Part shown: positions 36,240 through 48,039 of the stretch, piece after piece
Layout: each line of letters opens with the position of its first letter
Position numbering within the stretch: position 1 is the first letter of the stretch
Assembly: GCA_035771175.1 (NCBI GenBank)
Contig: CM069600.1
Coordinates: 10,873,729-10,937,728, forward strand
Length of the DNA stretch: 64,000 nucleotides
Source: Paratinospora sagittata
Taxonomy: Eukaryota; Streptophyta; Magnoliopsida; Ranunculales; Menispermaceae
Direction of reading: 5' to 3'
The notes under the pieces: model-generated
Seen by the model: the letters and a program-made list of their open reading frames with translations, nothing else
What the model was told of the DNA's origin: nothing
The model's database searches: none
Position numbers and translations under genes: made by a program

Positions 36240-37056
36240 TCAATCTTGATTTTCCTGTCTACTACCGCTCCTTCTAGATCTCCTGCTAGGTACAGAACGA
36301 CTACTAACGGATGGTTGAGAGTTTGCTCGCTCTGCTTCGGGGTTTTGCATACGTGTTAAGATATTATTTTGAGTCTCTCTCATTTCAGCAATATTGGATG
36401 CCATTTCATTTAACCGTTCAAAAAGGTTAGTCGATTGGCCCATTGGTGGTTGATGGCTCGATTGCCCCATAGGTGAAGGGTAGGTTATTGGCATTGGGGG
36501 AAAGTATTGGTTGTACGGGTGATTCATAGGTGAAAGTTAATTGTTTTGAAACAGTGGGCTCATTGGGATGTTCTGCCCTCCAAAATTTGGTGCAGCCCAA
36601 TACTGTTGTTGTTGGGTTACAGGAACTTGCGGGAATGGTTGACATGGTACCTCAGGTGTTGGAAACCTTTGGTACGACGTGTTGCCCTGAGTTGGCATGT
36701 TCCAAGCAGGTAGATTTGCTTGAGTACTTTGTCTATTTTGAGGTTGATTCAGGTTGTTAAATAAATCTTCCTCAGTGAATAGATGATTGGTTGGATCATT
36801 ATTTGGGGATGGGTTTGACGTGAGATTCTGATTTGACTCATTATTTGGTGCTTCTCTGACAAGAATATTGCGTCGACTTTTTCGAAGGCAATGTCCATGC
36901 TTGTCTCTCATTCTCTCGGCATTTCCTATCGCCGTGCCAAATACTTCCTCGTCAGTTACCCCTCCACTTGTACCATATGTCTTGAAGATAGAGGATGTTG
37001 TAACTGGTTCAGTGATCTACTTCGACGTCCCATCAAAGGTGTCGACGTTTGCCTCA

Positions 37057-37061
37057 TATAG
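37057..37061. other. Target-site duplication TATAG of element E, left copy
   Basis: TATAG precedes TGTGGCGACC. The same five bases follow the other terminus at 43064-43068. Confidence 0.85.
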
Positions 37062-37595
37062 TGTGGCGACCCCGCACCCCGGACCACCAACCCCATAGGG
37101 AATGGCGTGCGGAATGCCGGGGCGGGACGCCCGGCGTAGGCATCTCCGACCACTCCTCAACTCCCGTGAGGTGGTTGAGACCCTACGAGCCTTATCTCAA
37201 ACAACGACATAATATCAAAAGGTACTAAACAAAATTACCCACTGTATTAATCATCCAAGACAAGAGATAGTCCATAAAAATGAACCATAAATAAAATCAT
37301 AATCCCTACAGTCCATTAAAATTGACATACACATAAAGTCCAAAATTATGGGTACAAATAAAAACCGTCATATACCCACATGGTCTATCCAACAAGTCCC
37401 AACTCACCCATACTACAATGTGGTAAGTATTATAATTACATAATCCACAATATAATACTTCATAATTTAAAACACAATTCAATCAAAATGCCTCTCAACT
37501 TACATCGAGGCTTTGGATTCTCTCGCAGGCTAGGCCCTCAAGATATAACTACTCCTTTGCCCTTATTCAGGACAGAAGGACCTGAAAGAGACAAA
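37062..37595 (-). repeat. Element E segment 1: LTR 3' end, reverse
   Basis: It matches the reverse complement of about 17960-18491 in element C, including the GC-rich block. It breaks after GGACCTGAAAGAG near 37590. Confidence 0.85.
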
Positions 37596-38743
37596 CTTAT
37601 GTATTCTGAACGGTGAAGATGTTTATTCGTTTAGTATTTTGTGTGATATAGTCATCTGAGTTTGAGTATTTGCAGCAGGAAAGGAGAAATTGTCTGATTA
37701 GAGACTTGTTCATCAAAGATACTTATCTTTTTGGTCCACCGTTTGATTGGGCTGATATTTGGACAGAAGGTTTGTTTCTTCAAATACTTCAATCTGTACG
37801 GTTGATTTTGTGATTACATATTTCTGTTGGTATATTGATACATCTGAACAGAACAGTAAATGAAGAATTGGTAGGGTTGCTTATATTAGACCTAAATTGA
37901 GAATATGAACTTAGACCTTTCCAAATAGCTTGCATATCAACTATGTTGACCTAGTTGTAATTGTTGATGAAACCATGATGCAAAATTAGTGATATACATG
38001 GCTGAACATGGTGACCTAGTGTAAATCGGCAATATGGCCTAAGTATGGAAAATTTCATATTTTAGGGATTTTGATGCTTTTGGCCTAAAATCATTGAATT
38101 GATGCAACTTACGTTTAATTAAGCATGATTAGAGTTGATTATGCTACTGATTTGGTGGTTGTGACCATATCATGGGTTAGGCCTACTTGTGATCAAGTGA
38201 CCCAATTTGGACATGTTTATGCCTAAGGAATTGAAAATCAATATTTTTGATTAATAGAATGGTTTATGTATGAGAACTATGCATTAGAGGCCTAAGTCAT
38301 GTGATTTGAGTTGAATGATGGGATTAGATGGGATTTAGGCCTATTATTTATATGTGGGCTGATTTAGGGTTGATGTGTAATGTCTATGTGATTGAACATA
38401 GAAATTGATGTATGGTAGGATATTGATGTATGTTTCAGGATCTTGATTGGGTTGATTCGGTTTGGTGGTCGTGTGTGGTTAAATACTCTCGCGAGGCTTG
38501 GTTGTGAGTAGACTTCATTTATGATTATATCTTTTATGTCATCATATCACTTATATATTGTATGTTGAAAGCATGAATGTGTTCTAATGTTTTGAATGAT
38601 GCATTGATTTGAGAAAACCTTATGACTTTGGTTGGGCCCATCTATCTGGCTAATAGGGGGACTTAACCTTGTCATAGGAGGGTTTTAGGAAAGGAAGAGA
38701 TTGGGGTCAACGGTACGGTGAAATAGACGTGCACTAGTAACCA
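37596..38743 (+). repeat. Element E segment 2: LTR middle, forward
   Basis: It matches element C LTR from about 16555 (TGTATTCTGAACGGTG) to the GACTAGTAAC motif near 17710. The same segment recurs at about 41595-42735. Confidence 0.85.
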
Positions 38744-38866
38744 AATTTGATATCCATCCAACGGTAGATTGAGGAGATCTACAAGTTTGAGCGAAACGGT
38801 ACGAGAAATCCAGACTTTCCGACCAGCTTGGTTTCAGAGGTTAGATCTCTCAGAAAACACCTCTAA
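38744..38866 (-). repeat. Element E segment 3: short LTR piece, reverse
   Basis: It is the reverse complement of about 41440-41563 within the same element (TTGAGGAGATCTACAAGTTT) and joins directly to pol at 38867. Confidence 0.8.
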
Positions 38867-40479
38867 TGAAGCGGGTAGAGACAGTTATGGTAGCACGCCA
38901 GATGTCTCATGAGTGGAGACTACTTGAGGCGGCTACGGTTATGAGTATATGTGCTACCCCTTCAGATCAGATTGTGATATGTGCTCAAATGAGAGCTCAG
39001 CCTAAACAAGTCCATGAGGTAATTGACCAACAGAGACTTGACGTTGATCATGGGATGTACAAGTCTTGGGCTGAGAGCAGTGATTTTACTGATTGGCACT
39101 TGTCATCTGATGGTGCCTTGAGATTTAGGGGACGTTTATGGGTTCCCGCAGATCCACGACTCAGACAGAGTGTTCTTCAAGAGGCTCACAGATCTCATTA
39201 TGCTATTCATCCTGGCGGAACAAAGATGTATCATGATATGAAAAGAATGTATTGGTGGCCCGACATGAAGAGAGAGATAGCTCAGTTCATTCAGAGGTGT
39301 GAGATTTGTCAGAGAGTCAAAGCTGAACATCAGAGGGCTGGAGGGCAGATGCAACCGCTCGCCATTCCTGAGTGGAAATGGGAGCACGTCACTATGGACT
39401 TTGTTGTGGGATTACCCAACACCCCGAGGAGACATAATGTTGTTTGGGTTATTATTGATCGCTTGACCAAGTCCGCTCACTTTCTACCGGTGAACACTAG
39501 GGATTCTATGGATAAGCCGAGCAGACTCTATATGCGGGAGATAGTCAGATTACAAGGAGTGCCAGTTTCGATTGTGTCAGATAGGGATCCGAGGTTTACG
39601 TCGGTATTCTGGCAGGGGTTGCAGAGGCAGCTCGGCACTAGACTAGATCTCAGTACCGCTTTTCACCCCCAGACGGATGGCCAGTCTGAGAGGTTGATAT
39701 CTATTTTAGAGGATATGCTTCGAGCTTGTGTCCTCGAGTCCAGTGGTAACTGGGAGGAGTACATACATCTGTGTGAGTTCGCGTACAACAACAGCTATCA
39801 GTCCAGTATTGGCATGGCTCCTTTTGAGGCATTGTATGGTCGACCCTGTAGATCTCCGATCTGTTGGACAGAGGTAGGGGATGTTGCGGTGATGGGACCA
39901 GAGTTTGTACAAGAACACACAGAGAAGATTAAGAGGATCAAGCATAATATGATAGTAGCCCAAGACAGGCAGAAGAGTTACACTGATGCCAAGCGGAAGA
40001 CCGTAGAGTTCGAGGTGGGTGACCAAGTTTTATTGAAGGTATCACCTCAGAAGGGCCAAACTAGATTTGGGATAAAAGGCAAACTCGCTCCGAGATTTAT
40101 TGGGCCGTTCGAGGTTTTAGAACGAATTGGCCCCGTCGCTTACCGATTAGCCTTGCCACCTCAGTTAGCAGCAGTCCACAATGTCTTTCACGTGTCAATG
40201 TTGAGAGTGTACAAGAGTGATTTTGATCACGTCTTGGACTGGAGAAACATTGAACTGAGGCAGGATGTGACTTATGATGAGGAACCTATTCAGATACTTT
40301 ACCGAAAGGTCCAGAGGTTACGTAACCGCGAGATTCCAATGGTTAAGGTGAGATGGCAGTTCCATGGCGAGGAGCAGGTTACTTGGGAGCGTGAGGACTA
40401 CATGATGGAGCACTTTGCCGAGTTCGTGGGCTTAGGTAATTTCTTAACCTTAAAACTTCGAGGACGAAGTTCAGTCTAA
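38867..40479 (+). CDS. pol: Element E integrase and chromodomain, 5'-truncated pol
   Basis: About 537 codons, nearly identical in protein to the second half of element C pol. It starts inside the frame at [14 protein letters not shown], and the upstream Met/Lys comes from the joined LTR piece. The zinc-binding part (CEICQRVK), DFVVGLP, SDRDPRF and DGQSERL are present, followed by the chromodomain-like end ([19 protein letters not shown]). Protease, RT and RNase H are absent, so a bare integrase-type protein is all it could encode, and no promoter is evident directly upstream. The stop differs slightly from that of C, with a few extra residues. Confidence 0.8.
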
Positions 40480-40490
40480 GGTGGGTGTGA

Positions 40491-42735
40491 TGTGACGCCC
40501 CGAAAATTATTTCATCTAGCCCATAACCCAATTGCATTTTGCCCAAACTCTATGTGTTGCTTTAATATGTTTGGTGTTTGTTTGATGGTTGTTTAATGTT
40601 TGTATAGTTGATGCTTGATAATGTATATAAATATGTGTATCATAAATTGTATATGGGTCATGTTAAATTAAAGTATAATACATATGTTATTATTTATGCA
40701 TGGGCCCATTAAACCATGAATTGATATGAGTTAGGATTGATTGAATAAAAGGATAAATGAGAATGAGAATTTGGTGTATTAAATGGATTGAACATTTAAA
40801 ATACATGGAAGCATGAGATTGGTTAAAATACATGTGGTTGGTATGGGTAGTATGAGACCAACACATGTGAAGGTTGGTGCATGAAAGTGGACAAGTGTCC
40901 CATGCCCACTTCTCTAATCCAAGAATGTGCTAGAAAGTGAGGTGAGTGGAGGAGAGAATCCAAGAATGTGCTAGAAAATGAGGTGAGTGGATGAGAGAAT
41001 CCAAGAATGTGCTAGAAAGTGAGGTGAGTGGAAGAGGGAATCAAGGAAGTGCTAGAAAGAGAGGTGAGTGGAGAGAAAGGAAAAAAATAAAAGAAAAGAA
41101 GAGAAAGGAAAGAAGAAGAGAAAGAAGGAGGGAGTTGCAGGAGGAAGATATCTGTGACATTTTCATCAAAGAGCTGGATCTTTGGGATAAATGGTCAGAT
41201 TGAGCTCAAACTTTGTCAGCAAGTTCGTAGCTTCTGGTTATTCATTCTGGTCGGTGGAGATCTTGATCAGAGGTTTCGTCTAAGAGATCCAACCTCTCAA
41301 ACAAGGCTGGTAGGAAAGTCTGAATTTCTCGCACCGTTTCGCTCAAACTTATAGATCTCTTTAATCTACCGTTGGATGGATATAAAAGTTGGGTACATAG
41401 TGTACAACTGAGATTTCTGCATTCTGAACGGTGGAGATCTTGATTAGAGGTGTTTTCTGAGAGATCTAACCTCTGAAACAAAGCTGGTCGGAAAGTCTGG
41501 ATTTCTCGTACCGTTTCGCTCAAACTTGTAGATCTCCTCAATCTACCGTTGGATGGATATAAAATTTGGATATGTAGTTTATAACTGATACTCATGTATT
41601 CTAAACGGTGGAGATGTTTATTCGTTTAGTATTTTGTGTGATATAGTCATCTGAGTTTGAGTATTTGCAGCAGGAAAGGAGAAATTGTCTGATTAGAGAC
41701 TTGTTCATCAAAGATACTTATCTTTTTGGTCCACCGTTTGATTGGGCTGATATTTGGACAGAAGGTTTTTTTCTTCAAATACTTCAATCTGTACGGTTGA
41801 TTTTGTGATTACATATTTCTGTTGGTATATTGATACATCTGAACAGAACAGTAAATGAAGAATTGGTAGGGTTGCTTGTATTAGACCTAAATTGAGAATA
41901 TGAACTTAGACCTTTCCAAATAGCTTGCATATCAACTATGTTGACCTAGTTGTCATTGTTGATGAAACCATGATGCAAAATTAGTGATATACATGGCTGA
42001 ACATGGTGACCTAGTATAAATCGGCAATATGGCCTAAGTATGGAAAATTTCATATTTTAGGGATTTTGATGCTTTTGGCCTAAAATCATTGAATTGATGC
42101 AACTTATGTTTAATTAAGCATGATTAGAGTTGATTATGCTACTGATTTGGTGGCTGTGACCATATCATGGGTTAGGCCTACTTGTGATCAAGTGACCCAA
42201 TTTGGACATGTTTATGCCTAAGGAATTGAAAATCAGTATTTTTGATTAATAGAATGGTTTATGTATGAGAACTATGCATTAGAGGCCTAAGTCATGTGAT
42301 TTGAGTTGAATGATGGGATTAGATGGGATTTAGGCCTATTATTTATATGTGGGCTGATTTAGGGTTGATGTGTAATGTCTATGTGATTGAACATAGAAAT
42401 TGATGTATGGTAGGATATTGATGTATGTTTCAGGATCTTGATTGGGTTGATTCGGTTTGGTGGTCGTGTGTGGTTAAATACTCTCGCGAGGCTTGGTTGT
42501 GAGTAGACTTCATTTATGATTATATCTTTTATGTCATTATATCACTTATATATTGTATGTTGAAAGCATGAATGTGTTCTAATGTTTTGAATGATGCATT
42601 GATTTGAGAAAACCTTATGACTTTGGTTGGGCCCATCTATCTGGCTAATAGGGGGACTTAACCTTGTCATAGGAGGGTTTTAGGAAAGGAAGAGATTGGG
42701 GTCAACGGTACGGTGAAATAGACGTGCACTAGTAA
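40491..42735 (+). repeat. Element E segment 5: LTR start to middle, forward
   Basis: It starts TGTGACGCCCCG after a purine tract and continues to GCACTAGTAA. It has extra short repeats (AGAATCCAAGAATGTGCTAG, about 40920-41050) that C lacks. Confidence 0.85.
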
Positions 42736-43063
42736 TCTCATGCTTCCATGTATTTTAAATGTTCAATCCATTTAATACACCAAATTTTCATTCTCATTTA
42801 TCCTTTTATTCAATCAATCCTAACCCATATCAATTCATGGTTTAATGGGCCCATGCATAAATAATAACATATATATTATACTTTAATTTAACATGACCCA
42901 TATACAATTTATGATACACATATTTATATACATTATCAAGCATCAACTATAAAAATATTAAACAACCATCAAACAAACACCAAACATATTAAGGCAACAC
43001 ATAGAGTTTGGGCAAAATGCAATTGGGTTATGGGCTAGATGAAATAATTTTCAGGGCGTCACA
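42736..43063 (-). repeat. Element E segment 6: LTR start, reverse
   Basis: It is the reverse complement of about 40491-40825, ending GGCGTCACA at 43063 before the TATAG duplication. Confidence 0.85.
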
Positions 43064-43898
43064 TATAGCATCCTCATAATCAAGACTCTGTAGCCGAGGA
43101 ATTCCTTTCTCAAAGGATTTTGTATCACCCTCAACATTTGTTGGATAATAATGTGAGGTAGGGAGACCTTTATTTTCTTCTCTATGCAGTATAACATAAG
43201 AAGTTGAGCCCTTGACATAGTGCCTCTAGTCCCCCTTTTTGGCAAGATGTTGTCGTATACAATCTTTCCGAGGTCGGCAAGAGATGGCTTAATATGATTG
43301 TTTGAGATGTTGGTGTACGTCAATTGAGTGTATGGCTCTTTGGCGAGAGAATTGAACAATTGTTCATTAAACTCTGCGATCTCTGCAACTGTCTGGGGTT
43401 CATGTGGATCAATAATCCTTTCCTCAATCAGAATCTCCAAAAGTCGAGCAATAATCTCGATGTTGATAGGAATTTTCATTCCCATGACTGTTGTCTCCAA
43501 AATAGGGCTAAGCTCATCTCCTTGAAGTCTCACGCAATTCATGGCTTCATAGAAGGATCTCACCAAGTTGTAAGAGACGTGACCCCAAACTTTGGTTATA
43601 TTTAACCAACCCAGTGTTGCGAGTTTGTCGTGAAGGATTGGGCGGAGGCGGAGATCTCTATTGTCGATGCTCCTCATAGTCATAACCTCCCTTTTGGACA
43701 ATTCCTTGAGTCTAGTGGGAATTGGTTCCCTGCTAGTGGAAGTTGCTCATTCACTTGAGGTCATTCTTTTGCTGAAAGGAAAATAAATTTGTGAAAGACA
43801 CAAAATATATTTCTAACATTTTTTAAAATTTATTCTTTGTCTGTTAGACAATTTTTTTTTTGTTTTTTTTCTCTTGATGTTTATGCCATCATGTAATC

Positions 43899-44512
43899 AA
43901 AATTTTTCATTAGCAATGTGATATATATATATCGTATACGTATATGAATGTATAGATATATATATTTAATCATAACTGTACATATAGTTTTCATAAATCA
44001 ACTATATATATATTTAAAATTTAAACTAAATAAAAATCATATGTAGTTTTCTTAGATATATATTTAATACAAATCTTAACTATACATAATTCATATATAT
44101 ATATAGTTCTGAAGATATATATATATATATCTAATAATATTTTTCATTCAAAATTTTCCATCAATAATATGATATATATATATATATATATCTCCTATAT
44201 GCATAGATATATAGATATATATATTTTATCATAACCATATATATAGTTTTCATAAATCATAACTATATATGTATATATATATTTATTTAAATCAAACTAT
44301 ATAAAAATCATATAATTTTCTAGATATATATTTAATATAAATCTCAACTATATATAATTGACATATATATATATATATAGTTCTAGAGATCTATATATCT
44401 AATAAAACTTTTCATCCAAAATTTCCTCATTACCAACAAGGTATATATATATATCTCCTATATGCATAGATATATATTTAATCATAACAATATATATTGT
44501 TTTCATAAATCA

Positions 44513-44555
<43 letters not shown>

Positions 44556-44622
44556 TTTAAACTATATAAAACTATATAGTTTTCTTAGATATATATTGAA
44601 TACAAATCTTCACTATATATAA

Positions 44623-44669
<47 letters not shown>

Positions 44670-44690
44670 AATGAAATTTTTTTCTTCCCC
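43899..44690 (-). repeat. Three AT-rich tandem repeats in the leader of element D
   Basis: Three units of about 250-270 bp start AAAATTTT/AAAATTTC near 43899, 44150 and 44418. Each has the order TATATA tract, CATAGATATAT, TTTTCATAAATC, AACTATATA, TAGTTCT or its decayed form. Long TA tracts add length variation. They lie between primer binding site and the extra ORF. Confidence 0.7.
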
Positions 44691-44725
44691 TAATTTGGTG
44701 GACTTGGGCGGGCCGTGTACCGTAC

Positions 44726-44737
44726 GCTCTGATACCA
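44726..44737 (-). other. Primer binding site of element D
   Basis: The reverse strand reads TGGTATCAGAGC, complementary to initiator tRNA-Met, five bases inside the LTR end at 44743. It fixes the orientation of D and shows that the extra ORF is inside the element. Confidence 0.88.
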
Positions 44738-44742
44738 TTAAA

Positions 44743-45279
44743 TGTCACACCCCGCCCGGACGCGCCTAAACCGGCGGTACACTCGCGGACGGGGCGCGCA
44801 TTTGGAACAATAACAATGGTAACAACAGAGTGCGCAACGAAAATATATAACATAATACAGATCTGATTTTATTTAACTCAGAATATAATTTGTACATGAA
44901 ATGGTCAAGGGAACATACTCCCCAAAATCTTTAATGAATAATACAAAGGATACAAAATGTGGGCCCCATAAACCATGCCCCCAGTCCACCCTAATTTTCT
45001 GTGAAAGATTGGATGATAATGGAGTGAGCTTAACACGCTCAGTGGGTAAATAGTTCGTGAGTATAACAATTAATAAAACATACTTCAATATCAAATATCT
45101 TAAATACACATGTGAGCATCATAATCAATCAATATGTATGTATGCATGACACCGTCTCGTAGTGGTTTGATGAACGTACACCGCCTGAGTTCACGTACAA
45201 ATGTCCGTCCGGACGTTCTCCCCTGGCGTAGCCAGGTTCTATTGTTCGTCCCTCCTCAGGAACGATGCTCTGGATTCAC
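44743..45279 (-). repeat. 5' LTR of element D, truncated
   Basis: It matches 10322 to about 10858 in the other LTR and then stops matching after GGATTCAC. About 865 bases of the LTR's outer end are missing. The divergence by eye is several per cent. Confidence 0.85.
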
Positions 45280-46259
45280 TCCCAAATAGTAATTATATGT
45301 ACTATACACATATTTCAAGCAGTATGACATCCAAATGGTATATATATTCAAATAGTATATGTATTTAAGTGGTACATATATCTAAGTTATATAAATACAT
45401 ATGTATACATATCTCACATGAATCATGTGGGAACGTAGTTATCCATCCATGTAAAAGCATAATTACCCATTCATGTGGTTTGGTGGTACTTTGATGTAAA
45501 TTTCTTTCAATAAATATGAGAGAGATCATAAAGAGAAGTTGTACAAAATGAATGCAGAGAAATATATGGAGAAATGATGAGAAGAGAAAATGAAAAATGA
45601 CAAATCAGTTTATAATTTTTAACATTTTCGAGCATTCTTTGATTATCATAATTCATTTTACAATAGAGGAAGTATTGTTAGATGAAGAAAAGACGAGATT
45701 ACCGGTGATGATGAACTTGGAGAAATAACGTTTACAAAGCGGACTCTTGTAGTTAAGGTGGTCGGGGTTGATGGGCTCCTTATAATGTAAATATTTCAAA
45801 AAGCACACCACATGACTATTTTTACCAAAATTGTAAAATTAACCTTTAACTTATGGTCCTCATGTAATAATTTATACAATCTCCACTTTCCTCCACTTGT
45901 TTTAGGCTACTTTATAATTAATTTTTCTTTTTTACTCTTTTCAATCGTTACAACATTTTATTATTTTTATAAACAAAAAATATATTTTATTAGTTTAACT
46001 CTTGCATCTTTCTCACCTTAGGGGATGAAGGAGATTAATGAGTCAGAAACCAACCAATACCTCCCTCGAAAATACGATTTGGTGATGGTGTTGTTTATAT
46101 AACTAACTACTAACATTGTATTTTTAAAGAAAAAAAAATATTAATTTATGTTTGTATAACAATAACAACAACGACAATAATAATAATATATAATAAATAG
46201 TTATACCCATTATTTAAAACTTTAATTACGTGCAACACACGCTACTATATATTTATACT
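45280..46259. other. AT-rich sequence beyond element D, nothing recognised
   Basis: No gene or named repeat is supported. Short ATATGT-type repeats occur at 45290-45410. Confidence 0.3.
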
Positions 46260-46266
46260 ATCATAA

Positions 46267-47016
46267 TAAGAATGCTTGAAAGAGTTCATCGCACGACTAG
46301 TTTTGCAGAACTCACAAAGAGCTGAGGACATTTCAGATCATGCCAACCTCATCAAGTATGGCGTAGTACTGACCAGATAAACATATCGACCCAACCTAGA
46401 CGAACGGTACTGATCTTCTCATCTGGTAAGTACAGACTAGATCCATGTACCGACCTGGTTTTCACAAAGAATGTCAATTTACCCAGCCATGAAGATGAAT
46501 CAAGACCTAGTCGATACCTACCGACCAGGGTGGAAAATCCACTAGCTCATCAAATAACGTCCACGTGAGATCCACTGCGACAAACACGAGATTCTCTACT
46601 AGTTCGACCATGATAAGGAATATCCAACCTTTCGAGTCCTACTATAAGGCTACCTAGCTCTTCCTGTTCGACTAGGAAAGAACTAAATTTCTCCTTTTCG
46701 AATAGGATGCAGACTGAAACCTCCCTGATCCGACAGGAACACTTCTAGGTATTCCTAGTTCGACTACAACCATACTACAAAGCCAAAGATCTAACTCTAT
46801 ATCATCCCTAAAGGGGAAGGTACATGATTTTCTACATAGTTCAACTCCACTATTCTTCTACTCTTCTACGAGCTCTGAACTGATTGCCTGTATTTCTTCT
46901 TCTCTTTCTCAGATCATCTACTTCCGATGGCTTTTCCGACGCCCCAATAGGTTCTAGATTAGCGGTGTACTCTCTAACTCATCATTTACTAGTATTGGAC
47001 AAATCTTGCACCAACA
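46267..47016. repeat. LTR-like remnant 1
   Basis: A segment of ordinary base composition in AT-rich surroundings has many short GTTCGACTA-like motifs and ends AAATCTTGCACCAACA. The ending resembles that of remnant 2. No target-site duplication was found. It may be a solo LTR of a Tat- or Athila-like element, which is inference. Confidence 0.35.
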
Positions 47017-47398
47017 CATTTATTTTAAAATTTAGTTAAAGGGTTGATATAGTAATTAACATAATCCCCCACTTCCTTCACTTCTACTTTTAAGTAACTT
47101 TGCATTCAATTTATCTTTTCTACGTTTAATAATTTTAATATTTTATTATTTTTTATCCTCTTTCTATTTATAAACAAAATACTTTTTTAGTAATTTAATA
47201 TAAACAATATTAATGAATTTATTAGCTAAATAATAACAATAATATTAATTATATATTTTTCATTTAAAACTTTAATTAATAAAAAAAATTCGTGCAACAC
47301 ACATGCATACTAGCTAGTATAAATAAAAAGGCAGTACTACATTTATATCATTATTTGTCAATACATAAAATTAATTTTGTTAAACCAACATATAAAAA

Positions 47399-47975
47399 TG
47401 CAGGGCCATGCTGAGGACCAAATAAGAGCCCAAGGCGGAAGAAATTCGGAAAGTGGTATGTTTGTCACCTCGGACAACCGAGGTGATTTAGCTGGACACC
47501 CGTGTTAGCAGCTGTCAGGGACCAATTCTACAAGACTACACAATGTCCTTCCCTAGACCACTTCTCGACTAAGGACCACAATGCCACCTGTCCCCATCAG
47601 TGGAGACAGGACCCTCCACTATAAATATGTTTGCACTTTTCATTAAAAAGGTATGAGACAAATTGTCACTTTTGAGCTTTACACAAGCAGTATCCTTAAA
47701 ATATTGCTTTTAGCTCTGACTTAAGCATCGGAGGGTCATAGGTCGGCACCACATCAATGCCCCTAACATCAGCCTCTCTCTCACTCTCTTCAAGTCGGTA
47801 TCTCAGTAGCATAGGAGATAGCTCGACAAGTCTAGTTGGCTAGGTGCCTCTCCACTTTAGCATCAAGATCGTCTTATCAGGAGCTCAGTCTGAGCTCTCG
47901 ACCTGGTTAGTTCTTCTCGTCTCCCCTATCTTTATTTTTCTTAAATATTGGTGTTGAAAAAATCTTGCATCAACA
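47399..47975 (+). repeat. LTR-like remnant 2 with TATA box
   Basis: It begins TGCAGGGCC and ends AATCTTGCATCAACA. A good TATA box (CTATAAATA) lies near 47619, and a perfect hairpin with eight-base stems CACCTCGG/CCGAGGTG and an ACAA loop lies at 47466-47485. This looks like a solo LTR. No target-site duplication was found. Confidence 0.4.
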
Positions 47976-48034
47976 AATTTCACCATTTATGTTTCATTAA
48001 TTCCCAATTCCTTAAATTACTAGAATTAGTGGAT

Positions 48035-48039
48035 TAAAC
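48035..48039. other. Target-site duplication TAAAC, left copy
   Basis: TAAAC precedes the LTR end at 48040. The same five bases follow the other terminus at 49945-49949. Confidence 0.75.

Larger units (their letters stand above)
37062..43063 (-). mobile_element. Element E: internally inverted relative of element C, inserted in element D
   Basis: Both outer ends are correct LTR termini on the reverse strand (start TGTGACGCCC at 43063, end CGCCACA at 37062) and TATAG duplications flank it. Inside, the order is scrambled: LTR end (-), LTR middle (+), short LTR piece (-), integrase and chromodomain (+), LTR start to middle (+), LTR start (-). Gag, protease, RT and RNase H are absent. Intact termini and a duplication mean the unit, or its parent, was integrated by normal integrase. 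The inversions arose before insertion, or after it by internal recombination. Confidence 0.85.
36240..43764 (-). pseudogene. Extra ORF of element D (putative plant transposon protein domain), split by element E
   Basis: Read on the reverse strand, a likely ATG at 43764 is followed by one early stop, then 43701-43064 gives an open stretch whose layout (FYEAMN, GMKIPINIEIIARLLEI, DLGKIVYDNILPKRGTRG, SRAQLLMLYCIEKK, SLPHIIIQQMLRV) resembles the plant domain that Pfam calls a putative plant transposon protein (Transposase_32). Element E interrupts it. On the other side (37061-36240) the same frame continues through an in-frame TAG and a TAA to an Asn/Gln/Pro-rich part (MRDKHGHCLRKSRR, LFNNLNQPQNRQS) and a Ser/Arg-rich end (SRSVPSRRSRRSGSRQ). 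The ORF lies between primer binding site and gag in the same orientation. Its role is unknown. Confidence 0.65.
10322..45279 (-). mobile_element. Element D: Ty3/gypsy retrotransposon with extra ORFs, host of three later insertions
   Basis: Read on the reverse strand the order is: truncated 5' LTR (44743-45279), tRNA-Met(i) primer binding site (44726-44737), tandem-repeat leader, an extra ORF (interrupted by element E), gag, pol (interrupted by element B within integrase), a small ORF, purine tract and 3' LTR (10322-11725). The two LTRs share their starting 537 bases (on the + strand) with several per cent divergence by eye, so D is older than B, C and E. Its own DNA amounts to roughly 10 kb. 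Pol is of chromovirus type and is broken by stops and frameshifts. The outer end of the 5' LTR is missing, so no target-site duplication can be shown. Confidence 0.85.

Noticed and set aside
43051..43701. Independent 216-residue host gene
   Set aside because: Its frame continues across element E when the TATAG duplication is taken into account, and it lies between primer binding site and gag of D, so it is treated as part of that element.
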